Shown: positions 16,444 to 25,630, counted from the stretch's first letter. The stretch: 64,000 nucleotides of DNA from Planotetraspora thailandica (GCF_016863335.1 NZ_BOOR01000053.1:17364-81363), one strand, 5' to 3'. Program-made: numbers and translations. The notes: generated by a model from the sequence alone, not told the origin.

Positions 16444-16893
16444 ATGGCGGAGACCTGGCACGAGGAGCTGCGTTCCCGCGGCTACCGGATCACCCCTCAG
16501 CGGCAGTTGGTGCTCGAGGCGATCACCCAGCTCGGGCATGCGACACCCGAGGACATCTGCTCGCGTGTCCAGGAGACCGCCAGGGGAGTGAACATCTCCA
16601 CCGTTTACCGCACAGTGGAGCTGCTCGAGGAGCTCGGTCTGGTCTCGCACACCCATCTCGGGCATGGCGCGCCCACCTACCACCTCGCCTCCGAGGCCGA
16701 CCACGTGCACCTCGTCTGTCGCTCCTGCAGCAAGGTGACGGAGGTCGACCCCGAACTCGTCCACGGCCTCGTGGACGCTCTGGACGACGGGCTGGGCTTC
16801 GACACCGATGTGCGGCATCTCACCGTCTTCGGCCGCTGCAGCGACTGCCGCCGACCCCCTGCGGCGGGCCGGGAGCCGTACGGAAGCGAATAG
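16444..16893 (+). CDS. Fur family metalloregulator
   Basis: 149 residues. The winged helix (about 10-75) includes RITPQRQLVLEAI and the recognition segment ISTVYRTVELLEELGLV. The metal-sensing HVHLVCRSC region and two CxxC pairs (CRSC and CSDC) form the structural zinc site. Whether it senses Fe, Zn, Ni or peroxide is undecided. A TAGACT box 6 nt before ATG 16444 indicates a leaderless mRNA. It is followed after 9 nt by the ygfZ-like gene and lies divergent from the small minus-strand unit. Confidence 0.92.
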   Translation: MAETWHEELRSRGYRITPQRQLVLEAITQLGHATPEDICSRVQETARGVNISTVYRTVELLEELGLVSHTHLGHGAPTYHLASEADHVHLVCRSCSKVTEVDPELVHGLVDALDDGLGFDTDVRHLTVFGRCSDCRRPPAAGREPYGSE

Positions 16894-16902
16894 CCTTGAA
16901 GC

Positions 16903-17925
16903 ATGCGGAGCCCATTGCTTGACACGCCTGGAGCGGTCGCCGCGGAGGCGCCCGACGAGACGATCGCGGCCCATTACGGCGAGCCGTACGCGGAGCAGCG
17001 CGCGCTCGCGGCCGGGCAGGCGCTGGTCGACCGGAGTGACCGAGAGGTCGTGCGGATCTCCGGTCCCGACCGGCTGAGCTGGCTGAACGACCTGAGCTCG
17101 CAGAAGCTCGACAAACTCGCGCCGGGCGTGCCGGCCCAGACCTTGCTCCTCGACCTGCAGGGCCGGGTCGAACACCACCTCACGCTCGTGGACGACGGCG
17201 AAGCCGTATGGGCGCACGTCGAGCCGGGGACCTCGGCCGAGCTGGTCGCCTATCTGGAGAAGATGCGCTTCATGCTCCGGGTCGAGGTAGCCGACGTCAC
17301 CGCCGAATACGCCGTCGTGTCCGTCGCGGCCCCGGACGCCGATCCGGTGGCGGAGCCGGGCGAGGGCATGATCGCCATCGGCGGCGACTTCCTGGTGCCG
17401 CGGGAGCGGCTGGCGAACCTGCCGGCCGAGCTGGGGCTGCGCCCGGCGGGCCTGTGGGCGTATGAGGCGCTTCGCATCGAGGCGCACGTGCCGCGGCTGG
17501 GCTTCGAGACCGACCACAAGGCGATTCCCCACGAGGTCGGCTGGATCGATCAGGCCGTACACCTGAGCAAGGGCTGCTACCGCGGGCAGGAGACGGTCGC
17601 CCGGGTGCACAACCTGGGCCACCCGCCGCGGCGGCTGGTGTTCCTGCACCTCGACGGCAGCGTCGACGCGCTGCCGCCGCACGGAGCCCCTGTCACGCTG
17701 GGCGTTGGCGCCGAGGCCGAGGGCACGGCCGAGGTCGGGTTCGTCGGCTCTTCGGCGCGCCACCACGAACTGGGGCCGATCGCCTTGGCCCTGGTGAAGC
17801 GCACCGTGCCGGTGGACGCCGACCTGCTCGCCGGAGGCGTGGCGGCCACCCAGGAGGTCATCGTGCCCCCGGACGCCGGCCGCAACGTGAAGATCGATCC
17901 CGCGTTGCGGCGGCGGATCCGTTAG
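16903..17925 (+). CDS. ygfZ: YgfZ/GcvT-like folate-binding protein (Fe-S cluster maintenance)
   Basis: 340 residues with a GcvT-like fold and the YgfZ signature KGCYRGQE (C225). YgfZ helps maintain certain Fe-S enzymes in a tetrahydrofolate-dependent way. A -10 box TAGCCT (16891-16896), whose TAG is also the fur stop codon, ends 6 nt before ATG 16903, so it may have its own leaderless promoter besides read-through from fur. The 3' end overlaps the convergent dtd gene by 4 nt. Confidence 0.92.
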   Translation: MRSPLLDTPGAVAAEAPDETIAAHYGEPYAEQRALAAGQALVDRSDREVVRISGPDRLSWLNDLSSQKLDKLAPGVPAQTLLLDLQGRVEHHLTLVDDGEAVWAHVEPGTSAELVAYLEKMRFMLRVEVADVTAEYAVVSVAAPDADPVAEPGEGMIAIGGDFLVPRERLANLPAELGLRPAGLWAYEALRIEAHVPRLGFETDHKAIPHEVGWIDQAVHLSKGCYRGQETVARVHNLGHPPRRLVFLHLDGSVDALPPHGAPVTLGVGAEAEGTAEVGFVGSSARHHELGPIALALVKRTVPVDADLLAGGVAATQEVIVPPDAGRNVKIDPALRRRIR

Positions 17926-18356
17926 ACGCCGGGCACGTCCAGCACGAGCGTGATGGGGCCGTCATTGACCAGGGAGACCTTCATGTCGGCCCCGAACACG
18001 CCGGTTTCGACCCGGGCGCCCTGGGCCCTGAGCTCCGCGACGACGGCGTCGACCAGCGGCTCGGCGACGGGCCCGGGGGCCGCCGACTGCCACGTGGGAC
18101 GCCTGCCCTTGCGGGCGTCGCCGTACAGGGTGAACTGGCTGATCACGAGCAGGGGCGCACCGATGTCCGAGCACGACTTCTCGCCGTGCAGGATGCGCAG
18201 CCCCCACAACTTGCCGGCGAGCCTGGCGGCCTCGGCGGGGCCGTCCGAATGGGTCACGCCGACCAGCACGAGCAGGCCGGGCTCGTCGATCGCTCCGACC
18301 ACCTTGCCGTCCACCGTCACCGACGCCGAACTCACCCGTTGGACAACCGCACGCAT
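17922..18356 (-). CDS. dtd: D-aminoacyl-tRNA deacylase
   Basis: 144 residues, full length for Dtd. It hydrolyses D-amino acids from mischarged tRNA. Visible motifs are [13 protein letters not shown] at the N-terminus, the active-site SQFTLYGD, and the C-terminal [10 protein letters not shown] carrying the Gly-cisPro-type motif (GP). ATG 18356 is the natural start of the family. It lies divergent from the asparaginase gene (45 bp between starts) and overlaps ygfZ at its 3' end. Confidence 0.95.
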   Translation of the reverse strand: MRAVVQRVSSASVTVDGKVVGAIDEPGLLVLVGVTHSDGPAEAARLAGKLWGLRILHGEKSCSDIGAPLLVISQFTLYGDARKGRRPTWQSAAPGPVAEPLVDAVVAELRAQGARVETGVFGADMKVSLVNDGPITLVLDVPGV

Positions 18357-18401
18357 GGCCCCGAATTCTGCCATGTTCGCGGCCTTCGTAGACTGCCCGC
18401 T

Positions 18402-19352
18402 ATGTCCGAACTGATCGTCGAAGTGGTCCGCTCCGGTTTCATCGAGTCCGTGCACCGGACGCATGTGTACGCGGTCGACGCGCAGGGTGCCACGAAAATG
18501 CTCCACGGCGACGTGGAGAGCCTCGCCTCCCCGCGCTCGTCGATGAAGCCGCTGCAGGCGCTCGCCATGGTGAGGGCGGGGCTGCCGCTGGAAGACGAGC
18601 TGCTCGCGCTGGCCTGCGGCAGCCACGGCGGGGAGCGCTTCCACGTCGACGGCGTACGGAAGATCCTGGCCGAGGCCGGGCTGGACGAGACGGCGCTGCG
18701 CTGTACCGAGGACCTTCCCCTTGACACCGAGGCGATGCACCAGGTGATCAGGGAGCACGGCGGCCCCAGCCGGATCCTGATGAACTGCTCGGGCAAGCAC
18801 GCGGCCATGCTCTTCACCTGCGTGGTGAACGACTGGCCGGTCGACGGCTACCTCGACCCGGGCCACCCGCTGCAACGGGCGATCAGGGCCACCGTGGAGG
18901 AGTTCACCGGCGAGCGCGTCGCCGCGACCGGGGTGGACGGTTGCGGCGCCCCGCTGTTCTTCGTCTCCATGGTCGGTGTCGTACGGGCCTTCCGCCGATT
19001 CCCCGTGGCCGAGCCGGGCACCCCGGAACGCCGGATCGCCGACGCGATGCGGGCCCACCCGGAATGGACCAGCGGCACGGGACGGCCCGAGGCCGCGCTC
19101 ATGCGCGCGATTCCCGGACTCATGGTCAAGTCGGGCGCCGAGGCGTTCGACGCCTTCGCCTTCGCGGACGGCTCCGCGGGCGCGGTAAAGATCGAGGACG
19201 GCGGCCAGCGCGCCCGTGTGCCCATCACCGTGGCCGCTCTGCGCGCGGTCGGCCTGGACGCGCCCGAGCTCGCGGGGCTGTCGAGCACGCCGGTGCTCGG
19301 CGGAGGAAGGCCTGTCGGCGAGGTCAGGATCCGGCCCGCCACCACTGGCTAG
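18402..19352 (+). CDS. Asparaginase, class 3 (Rhizobium etli ReAV-like)
   Basis: 316 residues. Family motifs visible are [12 protein letters not shown] near the N-terminus (active Ser-x-x-Lys), [21 protein letters not shown] and [10 protein letters not shown], which together supply the serine/lysine/cysteine active site of this non-classical asparaginase type. It converts asparagine to aspartate and ammonia. A TAGACT box (18389-18394) lies 7 nt before ATG 18402 (leaderless). Its stop TAG forms part of the -10 box of corA. Confidence 0.9.
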   Translation: MSELIVEVVRSGFIESVHRTHVYAVDAQGATKMLHGDVESLASPRSSMKPLQALAMVRAGLPLEDELLALACGSHGGERFHVDGVRKILAEAGLDETALRCTEDLPLDTEAMHQVIREHGGPSRILMNCSGKHAAMLFTCVVNDWPVDGYLDPGHPLQRAIRATVEEFTGERVAATGVDGCGAPLFFVSMVGVVRAFRRFPVAEPGTPERRIADAMRAHPEWTSGTGRPEAALMRAIPGLMVKSGAEAFDAFAFADGSAGAVKIEDGGQRARVPITVAALRAVGLDAPELAGLSSTPVLGGGRPVGEVRIRPATTG

Positions 19353-19362
19353 GCTGCTCGTC

Positions 19363-20334
19363 ATGGGACGTACACGTCTGTACCGGAACGGGAAACTCGA
19401 GGCCGAGGGCTTCCCCGTCGCCGATGTGTCGGAATACGTGTCCGACCCGGACGCGGTGGTCTGGTTCGACATGTGCTCGCCGAGCGAGGAGGACCTGCGC
19501 GCGATCACTGAGGAGCTCGGCATCCATGAGCTCGCCGTGCAGGGCGCCCTCCAGCACAAGCAGCGCCCGAAGCTGGACACCTACGACAGCCACAAGTTCC
19601 TCAACGTCTACTCCGCGGAGTTCGAGGTCGAGTCGGGCCGGCTGGACGTCGCGGAGGCCGCGGCGTTCATCACCCACAACGCGCTGGTGACCGTGCGGAA
19701 CTCGGAGCTGTTCAGGATCGACGAGGTGGTGCGGCGCTGGGACGAGGCACCGGGCCTCACCGCGCACGGCATCCCGTTCCTGCTGCACGGCCTGCTCGAC
19801 TACGTCGTCGACAGCCACTTCGACTCCGTCGAGGCGATCGACGAGCAGATCGAGGCCCTGGAGGAGACCGCCTTCGGCGAGCAGCCCGTCGACCGGGCCG
19901 ACCAGCGGCGCGTATTCGAGATTCGCAAGAGCCTGGTGACCCTGCGCCGGATCGTGATGCCGATGCGCGAGGTCGTCAACACACTCATCAGGCGGAACGA
20001 CGAGCTGGGCGACGGGGCGATGGCGCCCTACTTCCAGGACGTCTACGACCAGGTGCTCAGGGCCGCGGAGTGGACCGATTCGCTGCGCGACCTCCTGAGC
20101 AACATCCGTGAGGCGCATCTGACGATGCAGAGCAACAAGATGAACCTGATCATGAAGCAGGTGACGAGCTGGGCCGCCATCATCGCGGTGCCGACCTTGA
20201 TCACCGGCTTCTACGGCCAGAACATCCCGTTCCCCGGATTCGGCCATCCCTGGGGCTTCTGGGTGTCCACTGTGGTCATCGTCGTCGTGTCGGCCCTGCT
20301 GTACCGGTCGTTCAGCAAACGCGACTGGCTCTGA
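19363..20334 (+). CDS. corA: CorA-like magnesium/cobalt transporter
   Basis: 323 residues: a soluble alpha/beta funnel, a long helix (about 150-260) and two C-terminal membrane helices. The pore-entrance motif, GMN in classical CorA, reads GFYGQN, a variant common in actinobacterial homologues. The basic C-terminus (SFSKRDWL) faces the cytosol. TAGGCT (19350-19355) lies 7 nt before the ATG and contains the asparaginase stop codon, so corA probably has its own leaderless promoter. Confidence 0.9.
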   Translation: MGRTRLYRNGKLEAEGFPVADVSEYVSDPDAVVWFDMCSPSEEDLRAITEELGIHELAVQGALQHKQRPKLDTYDSHKFLNVYSAEFEVESGRLDVAEAAAFITHNALVTVRNSELFRIDEVVRRWDEAPGLTAHGIPFLLHGLLDYVVDSHFDSVEAIDEQIEALEETAFGEQPVDRADQRRVFEIRKSLVTLRRIVMPMREVVNTLIRRNDELGDGAMAPYFQDVYDQVLRAAEWTDSLRDLLSNIREAHLTMQSNKMNLIMKQVTSWAAIIAVPTLITGFYGQNIPFPGFGHPWGFWVSTVVIVVVSALLYRSFSKRDWL

Positions 20335-20338
20335 CCGA

Positions 20339-20441
20339 TCACTCCTCGACGGCGATCCTGACCCGCCCGATCTGCTTGGTCGAGGCCACGAGGGTGCCGT
20401 CGTCGGCCTCGCAGTCGAGGCCGACGACGTCCACGATCCGG
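20339..20441 (-). pseudogene. Duplicated 3' fragment of an alaX-type gene
   Basis: Reading the minus strand to the stop at 20339 gives IVDVVGLDCEADDGT followed by LVASTKQIGRVRI, clearly homologous to the intact alanyl-tRNA editing gene at 22058-22792 (IVDIVGLDCQADGGTHVAS). Only about 34 codons remain, there is no start, and the zinc-binding His is replaced by Leu. A 21-bp stretch GATCTGCTTGGTCGAGGCCAC is identical in both copies. The two copies flank the ESX-type ATPase gene and a phoD remnant. Confidence 0.75.
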
Positions 20442-20456
20442 CTTTGCCGATCTCTG

Positions 20457-21602
20457 TCAGTCGGCGGCCACGGTCTCGTCAGGATGAACCGCGCCGTTAT
20501 TGAGTCCGGGCGAGCGACGACGTTGTGACGTCGATGAAGTGGCGGGCAGTTCGTATTCCTGTGACGGACGGCGCTGCTCTGAGAATGCCTCTGACGGATG
20601 GCGCTGCTCCGAGAATGCCTCGCCCACCGTGGCGGCGAGAGTCAGGTAGGCCTCGTGGGTCGCGGGAGCCAGCATTTCCAGCTCGAACGCGGAGTCTTCC
20701 TCCAGGTGTGGATCGAAGGGGATGCTGACCACGGTGCGGCAGCGCTCGTCAAAGTGGCTGCGGAGTGCGTCCATGTCCATGGTGGATCTGGTCTCCTCGC
20801 GCACACCTGACAGGACCACGGTTGCCGACCGCGCCAGGTCGGCGTGATTGTGGGCTTCCAGCCAGTCCAAAGTCGCACCGGCCGATCGGGCCGCGGCCAC
20901 GGAGGGGATGGTTACCAGCACGATCTGGTCGGCCAACTCGAGGGTCGCAGCCATGGCCGAGTGCAGGAGGCCGGTGCCGCAGTCAGTGATGCAGATCGAG
21001 TAGAAGCGCTCCAGGAGCATGGCGATGGTCCGGTAGTCGCCGGCGCAGAACGCTTCGGAGACGGCTGGGTCACGGGAGGATGCCAGGATCTCCAGCCTGC
21101 TCGACGCCGACTGTGACGTGAACGTCCGGACGTCGGCGTACCGCGGGTTGTCCATCGTGCGGAGTTCGGCGAGCAATTCGCGCACGGTCGCCGAGGTCTC
21201 AAGGCGCACCCGGTCGGAGAGCGTTCCGCGGTCCGGGTTGGCGTCCATCGCGATGACGCGGTCGCCTCTGACGCTGCTGAGTATGGATCCCAGCCCCACC
21301 GCTGTGGTGGTCTTGCCGACGCCGCCTTTGAGGCTCAGCACCGCCAGCCGATGGTGGCCGCCTGCCACGGGCGTCCGGGCGAGACCGATCAGTTTGCGAC
21401 GGTGCAACTCTGCCGGCGACTCGCCGGGGTGCAGGTGCCCGCCAGTAGCCTGGTACAGCAGGCGACGCCAGCCCCCGGCGGGCGCGCGTCGCTTAGTCCG
21501 GAGAAGAAGTTCCGGGGTGAGAAGGTGCGTCTGGGTGACGGTGGTTCCGTCGTCCGGCGCCGCCGATCCCGTTTCTGAGCCTGGCAACTGATCGTGGACC
21601 AC
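20457..21602 (-). CDS. MinD/ParA-like ATPase of the ESX-associated type
   Basis: 381 residues. The N-terminal motif GGWRRLLYQATGGHLHPGES is typical of MinD/ParA-like proteins found in or near type VII secretion loci. The deviant Walker A KGGVGKTTT (about 91-99) and MDANPDRGTLSDR follow. The C-terminus has two tandem 10-residue repeats, EAFSEQRHPS and EAFSEQRRPS, encoded by a 30-bp direct repeat (20562-20621). No other ESX gene lies in the window, so it is an orphan. GTG 21602 is preceded by GGGGAGGTC. Confidence 0.85.
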   Translation of the reverse strand: MVHDQLPGSETGSAAPDDGTTVTQTHLLTPELLLRTKRRAPAGGWRRLLYQATGGHLHPGESPAELHRRKLIGLARTPVAGGHHRLAVLSLKGGVGKTTTAVGLGSILSSVRGDRVIAMDANPDRGTLSDRVRLETSATVRELLAELRTMDNPRYADVRTFTSQSASSRLEILASSRDPAVSEAFCAGDYRTIAMLLERFYSICITDCGTGLLHSAMAATLELADQIVLVTIPSVAAARSAGATLDWLEAHNHADLARSATVVLSGVREETRSTMDMDALRSHFDERCRTVVSIPFDPHLEEDSAFELEMLAPATHEAYLTLAATVGEAFSEQRHPSEAFSEQRRPSQEYELPATSSTSQRRRSPGLNNGAVHPDETVAAD

Positions 21603-21822
21603 AGCGACCTCCCCGATGATTACCGACCGTGAAGACCCGGGTGCCCGCGTACCGAGATCGGCCAGGACTGCGCCCTCCAGCCGCTGTGGTCATCGACAGC
21701 AGCAGCGCCCAGCCCTGTTCCTTGATCTCTTGTCGCGTCGTAGACGACAGTGCATACGCTACGGTGCGCCCCCATATGACTACTACACGCGAGTTGCAAA
21801 GCTTCGCGGAGATTACCCATGA

Positions 21823-22040
21823 ATGATCGTCGGTGGGCGGACATGGCTGTACGGCTCGGCGCTCACGAATGGGGCGGACGGCAACCCGAACTCGACCGTG
21901 TTCGGCCCCACCGCGGACAACCCGCACATGATGGCGCGGTTACATCAAGGTCGAGGTCACGCTGGAGCAGTGGCGGGCCGACTTCCGGGTGTCCGACAAC
22001 GTCTCGGTCTCAAATGGTGCAACCGCCAAGGAATGGCGCC
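21823..22040 (+). pseudogene. Frameshifted remnant of an alkaline phosphatase D-like gene
   Basis: Frame 1 gives TWLYGSALTNGADGNPNSTV and GPTADNPHMMA. The following frame (from 21941) gives YIKVEVTLEQWRADFRVSDN. Together these resemble the C-terminus of PhoD-type phosphatases (NPH-x-RGYV-x-VTPE-WRADFRV). A frameshift separates the halves, and the catalytic N-terminal domain is absent. The sequence runs straight into the 3' end of alaX. Recognition is by eye, so moderate confidence. Confidence 0.55.
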
Positions 22041-22057
22041 GGTTGTGGGTCCGTGTC

Positions 22058-22792
22058 CTAGTCGCTGACTTCGAGGCGCACCCGCCGGAATCCCTTGCCC
22101 TTGTTCTCGATCTTGGCGACCCTGATCCGGCCGATCTGCTTGGTCGAGGCCACGTGGGTGCCGCCGTCGGCCTGGCAGTCGAGGCCGACGATGTCCACGA
22201 TCCGCACCTCCTGGACGTGTTCGGGCACCAGGTTGGTCGCGGTCCTGATGATGTCCGGGATGGCGAACGCCTCCGCGCGGGGCAGCACCCTGACGTCGAT
22301 GCGCCGGTCGGCGACGACCTCGGCGTTGCACGCCTCTTCGACGGCCTCCTTGAAGCCCGGCGGCACCTCGGTGAGGTTGAAGTCCATGCGTGCCACGAGC
22401 GGCTCCATGTTGCCGCCGGTGACGAGCGCGCCGAAGTCGCGGAACACGACGCCGCACAACACGTGCAGTGCCGAGTGCGTGCGCATCAGGGCCGAGCGCC
22501 TGTCGTCGGCCACGGCCGCCCGCACGACGGTGCCCGGCGCCGGCAGCGGGTCGCCCTCGGCCGGGATGAGATACAGGTCGTCGCCATTGCGCACGCCGTC
22601 GATGCGGGTTTCGATGCCCTGCCACAGCAGGGTGCCCTGGTCCGCAGGCTGGCCGCCGCCACCGGGATAGAACGCCGATCTGTTCAGTACGATCCCGTCG
22701 GGCGTGGCGGCGAGCACGGTCGCCTCCCAGTCGCGCAGGGTCTGGTCGGCGAGTTCGAGGCGCTCCGTGCGCCCGAGGGCATCGGTTCCCAT
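22058..22792 (-). CDS. Alanyl-tRNA editing protein (AlaX family)
   Basis: 244 residues, a free-standing editing domain that hydrolyses Ser/Gly mischarged on tRNA-Ala. The zinc site is formed by the HxxxH of RTHSALH and by Cys/His in CQADGGTH; FYPGGGGQPADQG near residue 45 is a second family hallmark. Its 3' end adjoins the phoD remnant, and a degraded copy of that 3' end lies 1.7 kb away at 20339. Confidence 0.92.
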   Translation of the reverse strand: MGTDALGRTERLELADQTLRDWEATVLAATPDGIVLNRSAFYPGGGGQPADQGTLLWQGIETRIDGVRNGDDLYLIPAEGDPLPAPGTVVRAAVADDRRSALMRTHSALHVLCGVVFRDFGALVTGGNMEPLVARMDFNLTEVPPGFKEAVEEACNAEVVADRRIDVRVLPRAEAFAIPDIIRTATNLVPEHVQEVRIVDIVGLDCQADGGTHVASTKQIGRIRVAKIENKGKGFRRVRLEVSD

Positions 22793-22825
22793 GCGAGGAA
22801 GCCTAGAGGTCGCCGGCGGCGGGGT

Positions 22826-23158
22826 TCACCACGGGCCGTACGGGCCCTGGTTGCCGCCTCCCCGGCGATAGCCGTTCACCGCAGGCTTCACGTCGGCGAG
22901 GTAGATGCCGGAGGCGATGACCGCCGCGATGGTGAAGATGCTCAGCGCGCTGATGTACCGCACCACGGCGGCGAAGGTGAAGAGGGTGGCGAAACCCAGG
23001 ATGACCAGCCAGAGCGGCTTGGTCTGCTTGCCCGCGGCGGGGAAGGCCTGTGTGGGAATGCGGATCGCGTGAATGAGCGCCCACGCCGAAAGGATCAAGG
23101 CCCCGAGGCTGAGCAGCCAGAAGATGAGATCCAGCACGCTGTACGTGCTCCCGAGCAT
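22826..23158 (-). CDS. DUF2516 membrane protein
   Basis: 110 residues with three hydrophobic helices (LDLIFWLLSLGALILSAWAL; LWLVILGFATLFTFAAVV; ALSIFTIAAVIASGIYLADV) and a short glycine-rich tail ending in QGPYGPW. DUF2516 proteins are actinobacterial and of unknown function. ATG 23158 follows GGGAGAG; a longer frame to 23368 has no supporting start. An intrinsic terminator separates it from the gene upstream. Confidence 0.85.
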   Translation of the reverse strand: MLGSTYSVLDLIFWLLSLGALILSAWALIHAIRIPTQAFPAAGKQTKPLWLVILGFATLFTFAAVVRYISALSIFTIAAVIASGIYLADVKPAVNGYRRGGGNQGPYGPW

Positions 23159-23320
23159 GGACTCTCCCAGACGGTCATTGACGGCTGTCGTCCCCACACT
23201 AATGCGCGAGAGCGACCCGTGTCGCGAGCCGGAGAGGCGTATCACTCCCAACCGGCTGTAAGCACGCTGAGCGCCCGTTGAGTTGACCCCGGGCATCCGC
23301 GCAGGCGTCGCGGAAGGAAG

Positions 23321-23354
23321 AAAAGGGCCCGCCCCCGATGTGCGGGAGCGGGCC
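23321..23354 (-). terminator. Intrinsic terminator of the HBHA-like gene
   Basis: On the minus strand GGCCCGC (23354-23348) pairs with GCGGGCC (23332-23326), followed by CTTTTCTTCC. It lies 31 bp beyond the stop of the HBHA-like gene. Confidence 0.8.
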
Positions 23355-23384
23355 GTACGGTTCGGCATCAGCGATGCCGTGCGC

Positions 23385-23843
23385 TCAGTTGTGCGAGGGG
23401 CGCTTGGCGCGCGGGGCGCTCTTGCGGACGGTTCCCTCGGGGCCCTTCTTGGCGGTGCCGTTGGAGGTGCTCGCGGACTCGGAGACCTCCGTCAGCTCGT
23501 GGGCCGCCTCGCCGCTGACCTTGCTGACGATCTTGCGGCCGCGCAGGGCGAGCTCGTCGTAGAGCTCGTTGAACCTGGTGGCGGCGGTGTCGGCGTACGC
23601 CTTGGCCTTCTCGGGGAAGTCCTTGGCGACGGCCTCGGCCCTGTCCTGGACGGTGGTGGCGTAAGCCCGGGCCTTCTCGGGGAGGTCCTTGGCCGTGTCG
23701 CGCAGCTCGCCCCGGCGGGACTGGAGCTTCTGCAGCTGCTCGGGCAGCTCGCGGATCTTCGCGACGGCCAGGTCCCCCGCGCCGGTGAGCGCGTAGAAGG
23801 GCTTGGACTCCGTGATCTTCTTCACCTCGGTTGCGAGGGTCAT
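23385..23843 (-). CDS. Heparin-binding hemagglutinin-like helical protein
   Basis: 152 residues, almost entirely helical and charged, with repeated LPEKARAYA/FPEKAKAYADTA segments (about 55-95) predicting a coiled coil. The tail is Lys/Arg/Ser-rich (GTAKKGPEG, KSAPRAKRPSHN), resembling the heparin-binding C-terminus of mycobacterial HBHA. No signal peptide. Adhesion is established only for the mycobacterial relative. It follows the XRE regulator gene by 3 nt, so the two form an operon. Confidence 0.7.
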   Translation of the reverse strand: MTLATEVKKITESKPFYALTGAGDLAVAKIRELPEQLQKLQSRRGELRDTAKDLPEKARAYATTVQDRAEAVAKDFPEKAKAYADTAATRFNELYDELALRGRKIVSKVSGEAAHELTEVSESASTSNGTAKKGPEGTVRKSAPRAKRPSHN

Positions 23844-23846
23844 GGG

Positions 23847-24278
23847 CTATCCTTCCTTCTCCGGTGTGATGCCGTTGGGGAGAACCGGGTCGTCTCCGAG
23901 ATCCTCGGCCGATTGCGGCGGCCGGGCGGAATCAGCGGCCCGGTTCTCCTTGTGAAACGATTCGTAGATGTCGATCAGCACCTGGCGTTGCCGCCCGGTG
24001 AGCGTGACATCGGCCCGGATCGCCGCCAGCACGTCGCTGTGCGGCTCGCGGTCCTCGATCAGCCCGGCCTGCACGTACAACGCCTGAGCGGAGATGTGCA
24101 GCCCTTTGGCGATCTGGTTCAAGATCTCGGCGCTCGGCTTGCGCAGGCCTCGTTCGACCTGGCTCAGGTAGGGGTTGGACACCCCGGCCTGGGCGGCGAG
24201 CTGACGGAGCGAGATCTTCGCCTGCTGCCGCTGCTGGCGGATGTACTCGCCGAGCGAGCCGACTTTGGGCAGTTCCAT
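23847..24278 (-). CDS. XRE family helix-turn-helix regulator
   Basis: 143 residues. The N-terminal helix-turn-helix (about 10-65) reads LGEYIRQQRQQAKISLRQLA then GVSNPYLSQVERG, a classic XRE/SinR-type DNA-binding domain. The C-terminal half is acidic and not recognised. It is the first gene of an operon with the HBHA-like gene. The operator is unknown; the AT-rich stretch CTTGCAATTGCAAAC just upstream (24301-24315), containing the dyad TTGCAATTGCAA, is a candidate site. Confidence 0.9.
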   Translation of the reverse strand: MELPKVGSLGEYIRQQRQQAKISLRQLAAQAGVSNPYLSQVERGLRKPSAEILNQIAKGLHISAQALYVQAGLIEDREPHSDVLAAIRADVTLTGRQRQVLIDIYESFHKENRAADSARPPQSAEDLGDDPVLPNGITPEKEG

Positions 24279-24346
24279 ACCCCTAGTCTGCCTCGTGGTG
24301 CTTGCAATTGCAAACTAAGCGATAAACGCCAGCTAGCACCCAAGCG

Positions 24347-25258
24347 TCAGCCAGGAATCAGCCAAAGCAAGGGCGCCGACGCGGTCAGCACGACGGAGCC
24401 TGTCACGATGAGAAGTTTGTGATGCGCAGGAAGCTCGACGGCGGGCTGCACGAGCCGGTTCACCCGGGCCATCACGTTGGCGCCCGGGGAGACTCCGAGC
24501 GCGCCCTGAGGTGCGGGAACGCCGGCGGTCCCGAACCGGAGCAGGGCGGTGGCGAGGCGCTTGGGGGAGCACTGGCGGCGGGCGCGGTCGTCGGCCGCCA
24601 TCTCGACGAGCAGGCTCACCGACTCCTGGGCGTCCCTGACGACCCGCGACCACGGCAGGGCATGGCGCAGCGCCGCGAAGGGCAGCAACACCAGGTCGTG
24701 CCGGTAGCGCACGTGGGCGGCCTCGTGCGCGAGCACCGCGTCGAGCTCGTCGGGCGACAGTAGACTCAGCGTGCCGTCGCTGATCACGACCTGCGACTTG
24801 AGGCCGGGGAGGCAGTAGGCGGCGGCGCCGGGGTATCCCACCACGCGCACGCCCGGCACGGCGGGCTCGTCCCTGGCGATCAGCGTCAGCAGCAGGCGAT
24901 GCCGGCGGCGGGCGCGCAGGGTCTGCATGCCGGCGGTGAGCAGCACGGCGACCAGCACGGCCAGCAGCGCCAGGCCCGCGACCAGCGAGGTCAGCCTGAC
25001 CACGTCGTGCGGCTCGTGCACGCCGTACTCAAGGGTGATCAGGAGGGCGAGCAGGCCGTGGACGACGCCGCGCCTGTACGGCTCGAGCGCGTAGGCGAGC
25101 AGCGCTCCTGTGGAGGCGAGTCCCCAGGTCACACCGAGCGACTGCCACAGGAGGATGGCCGTTCGCGGGGCGCGCCACGTCCAGCGTGCGGATGTCAGCC
25201 ACCAGGCGCCGACCGCGCACGCGGTGGCGAGGGCCGCTAATACCGCCGCCCCGATCAC
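24347..25258 (-). CDS. M56 family membrane metallopeptidase (BlaR1/MecR1-like)
   Basis: 303 residues with an N-terminal helix, two central helices and a C-terminal helix. The zinc protease motif HEAAH (H178, E179, H182) sits in LAHEAAHVRYRHD, with a downstream EMAADDRA acidic ligand. Unlike BlaR1 it lacks a penicillin-binding sensor domain; this short form is the usual actinobacterial partner of BlaI. The start overlaps the blaI stop. It presumably cleaves, or triggers cleavage of, BlaI; the signal is unknown. Confidence 0.9.
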   Translation of the reverse strand: MIGAAVLAALATACAVGAWWLTSARWTWRAPRTAILLWQSLGVTWGLASTGALLAYALEPYRRGVVHGLLALLITLEYGVHEPHDVVRLTSLVAGLALLAVLVAVLLTAGMQTLRARRRHRLLLTLIARDEPAVPGVRVVGYPGAAAYCLPGLKSQVVISDGTLSLLSPDELDAVLAHEAAHVRYRHDLVLLPFAALRHALPWSRVVRDAQESVSLLVEMAADDRARRQCSPKRLATALLRFGTAGVPAPQGALGVSPGANVMARVNRLVQPAVELPAHHKLLIVTGSVVLTASAPLLWLIPG

Positions 25259-25611
25259 TCCTCCTCCAGCTCCGTGAGGGCTTTTCGCAGGATCTCCGCC
25301 TCTGAGCCCGACACGGCCTGGGCGAAGCGCGTGAGCGCCGCGTCGCGGTCTCCGGTGAGGTCCAGGGCTTCGAGCATGAGCTCGGCGACGTAGGCGTCCC
25401 GGCTCGCCGCGGGCTGGTAGCGCCAGGCGCGCCCGTCCCGGGTGCGGTTGAGGAATCCCTTGCGTGACAGGCGATCGAGTACGGTCATCACCGTCGTCGG
25501 CGCGAGGTCGCGATCCTCGATCATTCGTCCGACCTCACGGGCGGTCAGCGGAGCGTTCTCCGCCCAGAGGATGTCCATGATGCTGCGTTCAAGCTCGCCG
25601 AGACCCTTCAC
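25255..25611 (-). CDS. BlaI/MecI/CopY family transcriptional repressor
   Basis: 118 residues, a winged helix (GELERSIMDILW, ARDLAPTTVMTVLDRLSRKG-like) plus a C-terminal dimerisation segment. GTG 25611 is chosen because TAGGCT (25619-25624 on the minus strand) ends 7 nt before it, giving a leaderless transcript. Overlapping dyads at 25631-25649 fall in the -10/-35 interval of this promoter, consistent with autorepression. Operon with the M56 peptidase. Confidence 0.9.
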   Translation of the reverse strand: MKGLGELERSIMDILWAENAPLTAREVGRMIEDRDLAPTTVMTVLDRLSRKGFLNRTRDGRAWRYQPAASRDAYVAELMLEALDLTGDRDAALTRFAQAVSGSEAEILRKALTELEEE

Positions 25612-25630
25612 GTTTTCCAGCCTACCGGGG

